This document shows, piece after piece, positions 1-14,350 of a DNA stretch of 64,000 nucleotides. How positions within the stretch are numbered: position 1 is the first letter of the stretch; every line of letters starts with the position of its first letter. Made by a program: the position numbers and the translations under genes. Under the pieces are notes generated by a model, which had not been told where the DNA came from, ran no database searches, and worked only from the letters and a program-made list of their open reading frames with translations. The DNA is from Loxodes magnus (lineage: Eukaryota; Ciliophora; Karyorelictea; Loxodida; Loxodidae), in assembly GCA_946699065.1 (NCBI GenBank), contig CAMPDV010002430.1, forward strand, positions 1-64,000, written 5' to 3'.

Positions 1-241
1 ATACTCCTTAAAACTGAAATTCTATGTTCTTTTCTTACTTTACTTCTTCACTTTTTCTAAATACTTAGTACTTCTCAAACCATACTCCTTAAAACTCAAA
101 TTCTATCTTCTTTTCTTACTTTACTTCTTCACTTTTACAAATACTTAGTACTTCTCAAACCATACTCCTTAAAACTGAAATTCTATCTTCTTTTCTTACT
201 TTACTTCTTCACTTTTCTAAATACTTAGTACTTCTCAAAGC

Positions 242-525
242 ATACTCCTTAAAACTGAAATTCTATCTTCTTTTCTTGATTTACTTCTTCACAAAGCATA
301 CTCCTTAAAACTGAAACTCTATCTTCTCAAACCATACTCCTTAAAACTGAAATTCTATCTTCTTTTCTTACTTAAAACTGAAATTCTATCTTCTTTTCTT
401 ACTTTACTTCTTCACTTTTACAAATACTTAGTACTCCTCAATCCATACTCCTTAAAACTGAAATTCTATCTTCTTTTCTTACTTTACTTCTTCACTTTTC
501 TAAATACTTAGTACTCTCTCAAAGC
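242..525 (+). repeat. Degenerate monomers near left edge (deletions and one internal duplication)
   Basis: Four consecutive monomers depart from 80 bp. 242-297 is 56 bp, with 24 bp missing between CTTCTTCAC and AAAGC. 298-333 is 36 bp, with 44 bp missing, joined at a short shared TTCTC. 334-444 is 111 bp, carrying a 31-bp internal duplication that restarts at TAAAACT. 445-525 is 81 bp. The junctions sit at short matches, as expected from slippage or microhomology-mediated repair within the repeat. Further irregular monomers lie at about 1055-1075 (4 bp short) and 1420-1440 (several bases short). Such decay is typical of less homogenised DNA, for example nearer an array edge, but the edge itself is outside the window. 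Confidence 0.9.
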
Positions 526-2969
526 ATACTCCTATAAACTGAATCTCTATGTTCTTTTCTTACTTTACTTCTTCACTTTTCTAAATACTTAGTACTTCTC
601 AAACCATACTCCTTAAAACTCAAATTCTATCTTCTTTTCTTACTTTACTTCTTCACTTTTCTAAATACTTAGTACTTCTCAAAGCATACTCCTTAAAACT
701 GAAACTCTATCTTCTTTTCATACTTTACTTCTTCACTTTTCTAAATACTTATTACTTCTCAAAGCATACTCCTTAAAACTTAAATTCTATCTTCTTTTCT
801 TACTTTACTTCTTCACTTTTTTAAATACTTAGTACTTCTCAAAGCATACTCCTTAAAACTGAAATTCTATGTTCTTTTCTTACTTTACTTCTTCACTTTT
901 CTAAATACTTAGTACTTCTCAAACCATACTCCTTAAAACTGAAATTCTATCTTCTTTTCTTACTTTACTTCTTCACTTTTCTAAATACTTAGTACTTCTC
1001 AAACCATACTCCTTAAAACTGAAATTCTATCTTCTTTTCTTACTTTACTTCTTCACTTTTCAAATACTTAGTTCTCAAAGCATACTCCTTAAAACTGAAA
1101 TTCTATCTTCTTTTCTTACTTTACTTCTTCACTTTTCTAAATACTTAGTACTTCTCAAAGCATACTCCTTAAAACTGAAACTCTATCTTCTTTTCATACT
1201 TTACTTCTTCACTTTTCTAAATACTTATTACTTCTCAAAGCATACTCCTTAAAACTGAAATTCTATGTTCTTTTCTTACTTTACTTCTTCACTTTTCTAA
1301 ATACTTAGTACTTCTCAAAGCATACTCCTTAAAACTGAAATTCTATCTTCTTTTCTTACTTTACTTCTTCACTTTTCTAAATACTTAGTACTTCTCAAAG
1401 CATACTCCTATAAACTGAATCTCTATTTCTTTTTACTTTACTTCTTCACTTTTCTAAATACTTAGTACTTCTCAAACCATACTCCTTAAAACTGAAATTC
1501 TATCTTCTTTTCTTACTTTACTTCTTCACTTTTCTAAATACTTAGTACTTCTCAAAGCATACTCCTTAAAACTGAAACTCTATCTTCTTTTCATACTTTA
1601 CTTCTTCACTTTTCTAAATACTTATTACTTCTCAAAGCATACTCCTTAAAACTGAAATTCTATGTTCTTTTCTTACTTTACTTCTTCACTTTTCTAAATA
1701 CTTATTACTTCTCAAAGCATACTCCTTAAAACTTAAATTCTATCTTCTTTTCTTACTTTACTTCTTCACTTTTCTTAATACTTAGTACTTCTCAAACCAT
1801 ACTCCTTAAAACTGAAATTCTATCTTCTTTTCTTACTTTACTTCTTCACTTTTACAAATACTTAGTACTTCTCAAACCATACTCCTTAAAACTGAAATTC
1901 TATCTTCTTTTCTTACTTTACTTCTTCACTTTTACAAATACTTAGTACTCCTCAATCCATACTCCTTAAAACTGAAATTCTATCTTCTTTTCTTACTTTA
2001 CTTCTTCACTTTTCTTAATACTTAGTACTTCTCAAACCATACTCCTTAAAACTGAAATTCTATGTTCTTTTCTTACTTTACTTCTTCACTTTTCTAAATA
2101 CTTAGTACTTCTCAAAGCATACTCCTTAAAACTGAAATTCTATCTTCTTTTCTTACTTTACTTCTTCACTTTTCTAAATACTTAGTACTCCTCAATCCAT
2201 ACTCCTTAAAACTGAAACTCTATGTTCTTTTCTTACTTTACTTCTTCACTTTTCTAAATACTTAGTACTTCTCAAACCATACTCCTTAAAACTGAAATTC
2301 TATCTTCTTTTCTTACTTTACTTCTTCACTTTTCTAAATACTTAGTACTTCTCAAACCATACTCCTTAAAACTCAAATTCTATCTTCTTTTCTTACTTTA
2401 CTTCTTCACTTTTACAAATACTTAGTACTTCTCAAACCATACTCCTTAAAACTGAAATTCTATCTTCTTTTCTTACTTTACTTCTTCACTTTTCTAAATA
2501 CTTATTACTTCTCAAAGCATACTCCTTAAAACTGAAATTCTATCTTCTTTTCTTACTTTACTTCTTCACTTTTCTAAATACTTAGTACTTCTCAAACCAT
2601 ACTCCTTAAAACTGAAACTCTATGTTCTTTTCTTACTTTACTTCTTCACTTTTCTTAATACTTAGTACTTCTCAAAGCATACTCCTTAAAACTGAAATTC
2701 TATGTTCTTTTCTTACTTTACTTCTTCACTTTTCTAAATACTTAGTACTTCTCAAAGCATACTCCTTAAAACTTAAATTCTATCTTCTTTTCTTACTTTA
2801 CTTCTTCACTTTTCTAAATACTTAGTACTTCTCAAACCATACTCCTTAAAACTGAAATTCTATCTTCTTTTCTTACTTTACTTCTTCACTTTTCTAAATA
2901 CTTAGTACTTCTCAATCCATACTCCTTAAAACTGAAATTCTATCTTCTTTTCTTACTTTACTTCTTCAC

Positions 2970-5049
2970 TTTTACAAATACTTAGTACTTCTCAAACCAT
3001 ACTCCTTAAAACTGAAATTCTATCTTCTTTTCTTACTTTACTTCTTCACTTTTACAAATACTTAGTACTTCTCAAACCATACTCCTTAAAACTGAAACTC
3101 TATCTTCTTTTCTTACTTTACTTCTTCACTTTTCTAAATACTTAGTACTTCTCAAACCATACTCCTTAAAACTCAAATTCTATCTTCTTTTCTTACTTTA
3201 CTTCTTCACTTTTCTAAATACTTAGTACTTCTCAAACCATACTCCTTAAAACTGAAACTCTATCTTCTTTTCATACTTTACTTCTTCACTTTTCTTAATA
3301 CTTAGTACTTCTCAAAGCATACTCCTTAAAACTGAAATTCTATGTTCTTTTCTTACTTTACTTCTTCACTTTTCTAAATACTTAGTACTTCTCAAAGCAT
3401 ACTCCTTAAAACTGAAATTCTATCTTCTTTTCTTACTTTACTTCTTCACTTTTCTAAATACTTAGTACTTCTCAAACCATACTCCTTAAAACTGAAATTC
3501 TATCTTCTTTTCTTACTTTACTTCTTCACTTTTCTAAATACTTAGTACTTCTCAAACCATACTCCTTAAAACTGAAATTCTATCTTCTTTTCTTACTTTA
3601 CTTCTTCACTTTTCTAAATACTTAGTACTTCTCAAACCATACTCCTTAAAACTGAAATTCTATCTTCTTTTCTTACTTTACTTCTTCACTTTTACAAATA
3701 CTTAGTACTTCTCAAACCATACTCCTTAAAACTGAAATTCTATCTTCTTTTCTTACTTTACTTCTTCACTTTTCTTAATACTTAGTACTTCTCAAACCAT
3801 ACTCCTTAAAACTGAAATTCTATCTTCTTTTCTTACTTTACTTCTTCACTTTTCTTAATACTTAGTACTTCTCAAAGCATACTCCTTAAAACTGAAATTC
3901 TATCTTCTTTTCTTACTTTACTTCTTCACTTTTCTAAATACTTAGTACTTCTCAAACCATACTCCTTAAAACTGAAATTCTATCTTCTTTTCTTACTTTA
4001 CTTCTTCACTTTTCTAAATACTTAGTACTTCTCAATCCATACTCCTTAAAACTGAAATTCTATCTTCTTTTCTTACTTTACTTCTTCACTTTTACAAATA
4101 CTTAGTACTTCTCAAACCATACTCCTTAAAACTGAAATTCTATCTTCTTTTCTTACTTTACTTCTTCACTTTTACAAATACTTAGTACTTCTCAAACCAT
4201 ACTCCTTAAAACTGAAATTCTATCTTCTTTTCTTACTTTACTTCTTCACTTTTCTAAATACTTAGTACTTCTCAAACCATACTCCTTAAAACTTAAATTC
4301 TATCTTCTTTTCTTACTTTACTTCTTCACTTTTCTAAATACTTAGTACTTCTCAAAGCATACTCCTATAAACTGAATCTCTATGTTCTTTTCTTACTTTA
4401 CTTCTTCACTTTTCTAAATACTTAGTACTTCTCAAACCATACTCCTTAAAACTCAAATTCTATCTTCTTTTCTTACTTTACTTCTTCACTTTTCTAAATA
4501 CTTAGTACTTCTCAAACCATACTCCTTAAAACTGAAATTCTATCTTCTTTTCTTACTTTACTTCTTCACTTTTACAAATACTTAGTACTTCTCAAACCAT
4601 ACTCCTTAAAACTGAAATTCTATCTTCTTTTCTTACTTTACTTCTTCACTTTTCTTAATACTTAGTACTTCTCAAACCATACTCCTTAAAACTGAAATTC
4701 TATCTTCTTTTCTTACTTTACTTCTTCACTTTTCTTAATACTTAGTACTTCTCAAAGCATACTCCTTAAAACTGAAACTCTATCTTCTTTTCATACTTTA
4801 CTTCTTCACTTTTCTAAATACTTAGTACTTCTCAAACCATACTCCTTAAAACTCAAATTCTATCTTCTTTTCTTACTTTACTTCTTCACTTTTCTAAATA
4901 CTTAGTACTTCTCAAACCATACTCCTTAAAACTGAAACTCTATCTTCTTTTCATACTTTACTTCTTCACTTTTCTTAATACTTAGTACTTCTCAAAGCAT
5001 ACTCCTTAAAACTGAAATTCTATGTTCTTTTCTTACTTTACTTCTTCAC
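2970..5049 (+). repeat. 2080-bp higher-order repeat, copy 1 (26 monomers)
   Basis: This block of 26 monomers is repeated immediately downstream at 5050-7129 with the same order of alleles. Landmarks that recur exactly 2080 bp apart include the C-at-20 monomer (3091 and 5171), CTCAATCCAT (4031 and 6111), ACTCCTATAA (4361 and 6441) and the TTCATAC monomer (4771 and 6851). Homology extends slightly upstream to about 2945 and stops at a 56-58 difference (5051 ACA against 7131 CTA). I checked landmarks, not every base. Confidence 0.88.
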
Positions 5050-7129
5050 TTTTACAAATACTTAGTACTTCTCAAACCATACTCCTTAAAACTGAAATTC
5101 TATCTTCTTTTCTTACTTTACTTCTTCACTTTTACAAATACTTAGTACTTCTCAAACCATACTCCTTAAAACTGAAACTCTATCTTCTTTTCTTACTTTA
5201 CTTCTTCACTTTTCTAAATACTTAGTACTTCTCAAACCATACTCCTTAAAACTCAAATTCTATCTTCTTTTCTTACTTTACTTCTTCACTTTTCTAAATA
5301 CTTAGTACTTCTCAAACCATACTCCTTAAAACTGAAACTCTATCTTCTTTTCATACTTTACTTCTTCACTTTTCTTAATACTTAGTACTTCTCAAAGCAT
5401 ACTCCTTAAAACTGAAATTCTATGTTCTTTTCTTACTTTACTTCTTCACTTTTCTAAATACTTAGTACTTCTCAAAGCATACTCCTTAAAACTGAAATTC
5501 TATCTTCTTTTCTTACTTTACTTCTTCACTTTTCTAAATACTTAGTACTTCTCAAACCATACTCCTTAAAACTGAAATTCTATCTTCTTTTCTTACTTTA
5601 CTTCTTCACTTTTCTAAATACTTAGTACTTCTCAAACCATACTCCTTAAAACTGAAATTCTATCTTCTTTTCTTACTTTACTTCTTCACTTTTCTAAATA
5701 CTTAGTACTTCTCAAACCATACTCCTTAAAACTGAAATTCTATCTTCTTTTCTTACTTTACTTCTTCACTTTTACAAATACTTAGTACTTCTCAAACCAT
5801 ACTCCTTAAAACTGAAATTCTATCTTCTTTTCTTACTTTACTTCTTCACTTTTCTTAATACTTAGTACTTCTCAAACCATACTCCTTAAAACTGAAATTC
5901 TATCTTCTTTTCTTACTTTACTTCTTCACTTTTCTTAATACTTAGTACTTCTCAAAGCATACTCCTTAAAACTGAAATTCTATCTTCTTTTCTTACTTTA
6001 CTTCTTCACTTTTCTAAATACTTAGTACTTCTCAAACCATACTCCTTAAAACTGAAATTCTATCTTCTTTTCTTACTTTACTTCTTCACTTTTCTAAATA
6101 CTTAGTACTTCTCAATCCATACTCCTTAAAACTGAAATTCTATCTTCTTTTCTTACTTTACTTCTTCACTTTTACAAATACTTAGTACTTCTCAAACCAT
6201 ACTCCTTAAAACTGAAATTCTATCTTCTTTTCTTACTTTACTTCTTCACTTTTACAAATACTTAGTACTTCTCAAACCATACTCCTTAAAACTGAAATTC
6301 TATCTTCTTTTCTTACTTTACTTCTTCACTTTTCTAAATACTTAGTACTTCTCAAACCATACTCCTTAAAACTTAAATTCTATCTTCTTTTCTTACTTTA
6401 CTTCTTCACTTTTCTAAATACTTAGTACTTCTCAAAGCATACTCCTATAAACTGAATCTCTATGTTCTTTTCTTACTTTACTTCTTCACTTTTCTAAATA
6501 CTTAGTACTTCTCAAACCATACTCCTTAAAACTCAAATTCTATCTTCTTTTCTTACTTTACTTCTTCACTTTTCTAAATACTTAGTACTTCTCAAACCAT
6601 ACTCCTTAAAACTGAAATTCTATCTTCTTTTCTTACTTTACTTCTTCACTTTTACAAATACTTAGTACTTCTCAAACCATACTCCTTAAAACTGAAATTC
6701 TATCTTCTTTTCTTACTTTACTTCTTCACTTTTCTTAATACTTAGTACTTCTCAAACCATACTCCTTAAAACTGAAATTCTATCTTCTTTTCTTACTTTA
6801 CTTCTTCACTTTTCTTAATACTTAGTACTTCTCAAAGCATACTCCTTAAAACTGAAACTCTATCTTCTTTTCATACTTTACTTCTTCACTTTTCTAAATA
6901 CTTAGTACTTCTCAAACCATACTCCTTAAAACTCAAATTCTATCTTCTTTTCTTACTTTACTTCTTCACTTTTCTAAATACTTAGTACTTCTCAAACCAT
7001 ACTCCTTAAAACTGAAACTCTATCTTCTTTTCATACTTTACTTCTTCACTTTTCTTAATACTTAGTACTTCTCAAAGCATACTCCTTAAAACTGAAATTC
7101 TATGTTCTTTTCTTACTTTACTTCTTCAC
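5050..7129 (+). repeat. 2080-bp higher-order repeat, copy 2 (26 monomers)
   Basis: Direct tandem copy of 2970-5049, offset by exactly 26 monomers, with identical alleles at every landmark compared. The absence of differences across 2 kb implies a recent unequal crossover or replication-based duplication. The order breaks at position 56-58 of the monomer at 7131. Confidence 0.88.
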
Positions 7130-10100
7130 TTTTCTAAATACTTAGTACTTCTCAAAGCATACTCCTTAAAACTGAAATTCTATCTTCTTTTCTTACTTTA
7201 CTTCTTCACTTTTCTAAATACTTAGTACTTCTCAAAGCATACTCCTTAAAACTGAAACTCTATGTTCTTTTCTTACTTTACTTCTTCACTTTTCTAAATA
7301 CTTAGTACTTCTCAAACCATACTCCTTAAAACTGAAATTCTATCTTCTTTTCTTACTTTACTTCTTCACTTTTCTAAATACTTAGTACTTCTCAAACCAT
7401 ACTCCTTAAAACTGAAATTCTATGTTCTTTTCTTACTTTACTTCTTCACTTTTACAAATACTTAGTACTTCTCAAACCATACTCCTTAAAACTGAAATTC
7501 TATCTTCTTTTCTTACTTTACTTCTTCACTTTTCTTAATACTTAGTACTTCTCAAAGCATACTCCTTAAAACTGAAACTCTATCTTCTTTTCTTACTTTA
7601 CTTCTTCACTTTTCTTAATACTTAGTACTTCTCAAAGCATACTCCTTAAAACTGAAATTCTATCTTCTTTTCTTACTTTACTTCTTCACTTTTCTAAATA
7701 CTTAGTACTTCTCAAACCATACTCCTTAAAACTGAAATTCTATCTTCTTTTCTTACTTTACTTCTTCACTTTTCTTAATACTTAGTACTTCTCAAACCAT
7801 ACTCCTTAAAACTGAAACTCTATCTTCTTTTCTTACTTTACTTCTTCACTTTTCTTAATACTTAGTACTTCTCAAAGCATACTCCTTAAAACTGAAATTC
7901 TATCTTCTTTTCTTACTTTACTTCTTCACTTTTACAAATACTTAGTACTTCTCAAAGCATACTCCTTAAAACTGAAATTCTATCTTCTTTTCTTACTTTA
8001 CTTCTTCACTTTTCTAAATACTTAGTACTTCTCAAACCATACTCCTTAAAACTGAAATTCTATCTTCTTTTCTTACTTTACTTCTTCACTTTTACAAATA
8101 CTTAGTACTTCTCAAACCATACTCCTTAAAACTGAAACTTTATCTTCTTTTCTTACTTTACTTCTTCACTTTTCTAAATACTTAGTACTTCTCAAACCAT
8201 ACTCCTTAAAACTGAAATTCTATGTTCTTTTCTTACTTTACTTCTTCACTTTTCTAAATACTTAGTACTTCTCAAAGCATACTCCTTAAAACTGAAATTC
8301 TATCTTCTTTTCTTACTTTACTTCTTCACTTTTCTAAATACTTAGTACTTCTCAAACCATACTCCTTAAAACTGAAATTCTATCTTCTTTTCTTACTTTA
8401 CTTCTTCACTTTTCTAAATACTTAGTACTTCTCAAAGCATACTCCTTAAAACTGAAATTCTATCTTCTTTTCTTACTTTACTTCTTCACTTTTCTAAATA
8501 CTTATTACTTCTCAAAGCATACTCCTTAAAACTGAAATTCTATCTTCTTTTCTTACTTTACTTCTTCACTTTTCTAAATACTTATTACTTCTCAAAGCAT
8601 ACTCCTTAAAACTGAAATTCTATCTTCTTTTCTTACTTTACTTCTTCACTTTTACAAATACTTAGTACTTCTCAAAGCATACTCCTTAAAACTGAAATTC
8701 TATCTTCTTTTCTTACTTTACTTCTTCACTTTTCTTAATACTTAGTACTTCTCAAACCATACTCCTTAAAACTGAAACTCTATCTTCTTTTCTTACTTTA
8801 CTTCTTCACTTTTCTAAATACTTAGTACTTCTCAAAGCATACTCCTTAAAACTGAAATTCTATGTTCTTTTCTTACTTTACTTCTTCACTTTTCTAAATA
8901 CTTAGTACTTCTCAAACCATACTCCTTAAAACTGAAATTCTATCTTCTTTTCTTACTTTACTTCTTCACTTTTCTAAATACTTAGTACTTCTCAAAGCAT
9001 ACTCCTATAAACTGAATCTCTATGTTCTTTTCTTACTTTACTTCTTCACTTTTCTAAATACTTAGTACTTCTCAAACCATACTCCTTAAAACTGAAACTC
9101 TATCTTCTTTTCTTACTTTACTTCTTCACTTTTCTAAATACTTAGTACTTCTCAAAGCATACTCCTTAAAACTGAAATTCTATCTTCTTTTCTTACTTTA
9201 CTTCTTCACTTTTCTAAATACTTAGTACTTCTCAAACCATACTCCTTAAAACTGAAATTCTATCTTCTTTTCTTACTTTACTTCTTCACTTTTCTAAATA
9301 CTTATTACTTCTCAAACCATACTCCTTAAAACTGAAACTCTATCTTCTTTTCATACTTTACTTCTTCACTTTTCTAAATACTTATTACTTCTCAAAGCAT
9401 ACTCCTTAAAACTGAAATTCTATGTTCTTTTCTTACTTTACTTCTTCACTTTTCTAAATACTTAGTACTTCTCAAAGCATACTCCTTAAAACTTAAATTC
9501 TATCTTCTTTTCTTACTTTACTTCTTCACTTTTCTAAATACTTAGTACTTCTCAAACCATACTCCTTAAAACTGAAATTCTATGTTCTTTTCTTACTTTA
9601 CTTCTTCACTTTTCTAAATACTTATTACTTCTCAAAGCATACTCCTTAAAACTGAAACTCTATCTTCTTTTCTTACTTTACTTCTTCACTTTTCTAAATA
9701 CTTAGTACTTCTCAAAGCATACTCCTTAAAACTGAAATTCTATCTTCTTTTCTTACTTTACTTCTTCACTTTTCTAAATACTTAGTACTTCTCAAAGCAT
9801 ACTCCTTAAAACTGAAATTCTATCTTCTTTTCTTACTTTACTTCTTCACTTTTCTTAATACTTATTACTTCTCAAAGCATACTCCTTAAAACTGAAATTC
9901 TATCTTCTTTTCTTACTTTACTTCTTCACTTTTCTAAACACTTAGTACTTCTCAAAGCATACTCCTTAAAACTGAAACTCTATCTTCTTTTCTTACTTTA
10001 CTTCTTCACTTTTCTAAATACTTAGTACTTCTCAAAGCATACTCCTTAAAACTGAAATTCTATGTTCTTTTCATACTTTACTTCTTCACTTTTCTAAATA

Positions 10101-10779
10101 CTTATTACTTCTCAAAGCATACTCCTTAAAACTGAAATTCTATCTTCTTTTCTTACTTTACTTCTTCACTTTTCTAAATACTTAGTACTTCTCAAAGCAT
10201 ACTCCTTAAAACTGAAATTCTATCTTCTTTTCTTACTTTACTTCTTCACTTTTCTAAATACTTAGTACTTCTCAAAGCATACTCCTTAAAACTGAAATTC
10301 TATGTTCTTTTCTTACTTTACTTCTTCACTTTTACAAATACTTAGTACTTCTCAAACCATACTCCTTAAAACTGAAATTCTATCTTCTTTTCTTACTTTA
10401 CTTCTTCACTTTTCTAAATACTTAGTACTTCTCAAACCATACTCCTTAAAACTGAAATTCTATCTTCTTTTCTTACTTTACTTCTTCACTTTTCTAAATA
10501 CTTAGTACTTCTCAAACCATACTCCTTAAAACTGAAATTCTATCTTCTTTTCTTACTTTACTTCTTCACTTTTCTAAATACTTATTACTTCTCAAAGCAT
10601 ACTCCTTAAAACTGAAATTCTATCTTCTTTTCTTACTTTACTTCTTCACTTTTACAAATACTTAGTACTTCTCAAACCATACTCCTTAAAACTGAAATTC
10701 TATCTTCTTTTCTTACTTTACTTCTTCACTTTTCTAAATACTTAGTACTTCTCAAACCATACTCCTTAAAACTTAAATT

Positions 10780-11579
10780 CTATCTTCTTTTCTTACTTTA
10801 CTTCTTCACTTTTCTAAATACTTAGTACTTCTCAAAGCATACTCCTTAAAACTGAAATTCTATCTTCTTTTCTTACTTTACTTCTTCACTTTTCTAAATA
10901 CTTAGTACTTCTCAAACCATACTCCTTAAAACTGAAACTCTATCTTCTTTTCATACTTTACTTCTTCACTTTTCTAAATACTTATTACTTCTCAAAGCAT
11001 ACTCCTTAAAACTGAAATTCTATCTTCTTTTCTTACTTTACTTCTTCACTTTTCTAAATACTTAGTACTTCTCAAAGCATACTCCTTAAAACTGAAACTC
11101 TATCTTCTTTTCTTACTTTACTTCTTCACTTTTCTAAATACTTAGTACTTCTCAAAGCATACTCCTTAAAACTGAAATTCTATCTTCTTTTCTTACTTTA
11201 CTTCTTCACTTTTCTTAATACTTAGTACTTCTCAAAGCATACTCCTTAAAACTGAAATTCTATCTTCTTTTCTTACTTTACTTCTTCACTTTTACAAATA
11301 CTTATTACTTCTCAAAGCATACTCCTTAAAACTGAAATTCTATCTTCTTTTCTTACTTTACTTCTTCACTTTTCTAAATACTTATTACTTCTCAAAGCAT
11401 ACTCCTTAAAACTGAAATTCTATCTTCTTTTCTTACTTTACTTCTTCACTTTTACAAATACTTAGTACTTCTCAAAGCATACTCCTTAAAACTGAAATTC
11501 TATCTTCTTTTCTTACTTTACTTCTTCACTTTTCTTAATACTTAGTACTTCTCAAACCATACTCCTTAAAACTGAAACT
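10780..11579 (+). repeat. 800-bp higher-order repeat, copy 1 (10 monomers)
   Basis: Ten monomers whose allele order recurs 800 bp downstream. Paired landmarks are the C-at-20 monomers at 10931/11731 and 11091/11891, CTTAATA at 11211/12011, and the unusual ACA plus T-at-67 combination at 11291/12091. Homology begins after the T-at-16 monomer at 10771, which is not matched at 11571. Confidence 0.85.
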
Positions 11580-12379
11580 CTATCTTCTTTTCTTACTTTA
11601 CTTCTTCACTTTTCTAAATACTTAGTACTTCTCAAAGCATACTCCTTAAAACTGAAATTCTATCTTCTTTTCTTACTTTACTTCTTCACTTTTCTAAATA
11701 CTTAGTACTTCTCAAACCATACTCCTTAAAACTGAAACTCTATCTTCTTTTCATACTTTACTTCTTCACTTTTCTAAATACTTATTACTTCTCAAAGCAT
11801 ACTCCTTAAAACTGAAATTCTATCTTCTTTTCTTACTTTACTTCTTCACTTTTCTAAATACTTAGTACTTCTCAAAGCATACTCCTTAAAACTGAAACTC
11901 TATCTTCTTTTCTTACTTTACTTCTTCACTTTTCTAAATACTTAGTACTTCTCAAAGCATACTCCTTAAAACTGAAATTCTATCTTCTTTTCTTACTTTA
12001 CTTCTTCACTTTTCTTAATACTTAGTACTTCTCAAAGCATACTCCTTAAAACTGAAATTCTATCTTCTTTTCTTACTTTACTTCTTCACTTTTACAAATA
12101 CTTATTACTTCTCAAAGCATACTCCTTAAAACTGAAATTCTATCTTCTTTTCTTACTTTACTTCTTCACTTTTCTAAATACTTATTACTTCTCAAAGCAT
12201 ACTCCTTAAAACTGAAATTCTATCTTCTTTTCTTACTTTACTTCTTCACTTTTACAAATACTTAGTACTTCTCAAAGCATACTCCTTAAAACTGAAATTC
12301 TATCTTCTTTTCTTACTTTACTTCTTCACTTTTCTTAATACTTAGTACTTCTCAAACCATACTCCTTAAAACTGAAACT
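11580..12379 (+). repeat. 800-bp higher-order repeat, copy 2 (10 monomers)
   Basis: Tandem copy of 10780-11579. The shared order continues for about 150 bp past this end, to roughly 12530, where 11731 (C at 20) and 12531 (T at 20) differ. The duplicated tract is thus about 950 bp overlapping itself with an 800-bp offset. No difference was seen at the landmarks compared. Confidence 0.85.
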
Positions 12380-14350
12380 CTATCTTCTTTTCTTACTTTA
12401 CTTCTTCACTTTTCTAAATACTTAGTACTTCTCAAAGCATACTCCTTAAAACTGAAATTCTATCTTCTTTTCTTACTTTACTTCTTCACTTTTCTAAATA
12501 CTTAGTACTTCTCAAACCATACTCCTTAAAACTGAAATTCTATCTTCTTTTCTTACTTTACTTCTTCACTTTTCTAAATACTTAGTACTTCTCAAAGCAT
12601 ACTCCTTAAAACTTAAATTCTATGTTCTTTTCTTACTTTACTTCTTCACTTTTACAAATACTTAGTACTTCTCAAACCATACTCCTTAAAACTGAAATTC
12701 TATCTTCTTTTCTTACTTTACTTCTTCACTTTTCTAAATACTTAGTACTTCTCAAACCATACTCCTTAAAACTGAAATTCTATCTTCTTTTCTTACTTTA
12801 CTTCTTCACTTTTCTAAATACTTAGTACTTCTCAAACCATACTCCTTAAAACTGAAATTCTATCTTCTTTTCTTACTTTACTTCTTCACTTTTCTAAATA
12901 CTTAGTACTTCTCAAACCATACTCCTTAAAACTGAAATTCTATCTTCTTTTCATACTTTACTTCTTCACTTTTCTAAATACTTAGTACTTCTCAAAGCAT
13001 ACTCCTTAAAACTGAAATTCTATCTTCTTTTCTTACTTTACTTCTTCACTTTTCTAAATACTTAGTACTTCTCAAACCATACTCCTTAAAACTTAAATTC
13101 TATCTTCTTTTCTTACTTTACTTCTTCACTTTTCTAAATACTTAGTACTTCTCAAAGCATACTCCTTAAAACTGAAATTCTATCTTCTTTTCTTACTTTA
13201 CTTCTTCACTTTTCTTAATACTTAGTACTTCTCAAACCATACTCCTTAAAACTGAAACTCTATCTTCTTTTCATACTTTACTTCTTCACTTTTCTAAATA
13301 CTTAGTACTTCTCAAAGCATACTCCTTAAAACTGAAATTCTATCTTCTTTTCTTACTTTACTTCTTCACTTTTCTAAATACTTAGTACTTCTCAAACCAT
13401 ACTCCTTAAAACTGAAATTCTATCTTCTTTTCTTACTTTACTTCTTCACTTTTCTAAATACTTAGTACTTCTCAAAGCATACTCCTTAAAACTGAAATTC
13501 TATCTTCTTTTCTTACTTTACTTCTTCACTTTTCTAAATACTTAGTACTTCTCAAAGCATACTCCTTAAAACTGAAATTCTATCTTCTTTTCTTACTTTA
13601 CTTCTTCACTTTTCTAAATACTTAGTACTTCTCAAAGCATACTCCTTAAAACTGAAATTCTATCTTCTTTTCTTACTTTACTTCTTCACTTTTCTAAATA
13701 CTTAGTACTTCTCAAACCATACTCCTTAAAACTGAAATTCTATCTTCTTTTCTTACTTTACTTCTTCACTTTTCTAAATACTTAGTACTTCTCAAAGCAT
13801 ACTCCTTAAAACTGAAATTCTATCTTCTTTTCTTACTTTACTTCTTCACTTTTCTAAATACTTAGTACTTCTCAAACCATACTCCTTAAAACTGAAACTC
13901 TATCTTCTTTTCTTACTTTACTTCTTCACTTTTCTTAATACTTAGTACTTCTCAAAGCATACTCCTTAAAACTGAAATTCTATCTTCTTTTCTTACTTTA
14001 CTTCTTCACTTTTCTAAATACTTAGTACTTCTCAAAGCATACTCCTTAAAACTGAAATTCTATCTTCTTTTCTTACTTTACTTCTTCACTTTTACAAATA
14101 CTTAGTACTTCTCAAACCATACTCCTTAAAACTGAAATTCTATCTTCTTTTCTTACTTTACTTCTTCACTTTTCTAAATACTTAGTACTTCTCAAACCAT
14201 ACTCCTTAAAACTGAAATTCTATCTTCTTTTCTTACTTTACTTCTTCACTTTTACAAATACTTAGTACTTCTCAAAGCATACTCCTTAAAACTGAAATTC
14301 TATCTTCTTTTCTTACTTTACTTCTTCACTTTTCTTAATACTTAGTACTT

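Noticed and set aside
2622-2825. 67-codon reading frames starting at the TATGTTC allele (also at 5022, 10302, 12622, 18462 and 31904 on +, and on the minus strand from 32299 to 42933)
   Set aside because: All are the same satellite translated. The ATG arises from the C-to-G allele at position 26, and the frames end where the 80-bp period shifts the frame into TAG or TAA. Composition is Leu/Phe/Ser/Tyr-rich from C/T-rich DNA, and no start context or conserved domain is seen.
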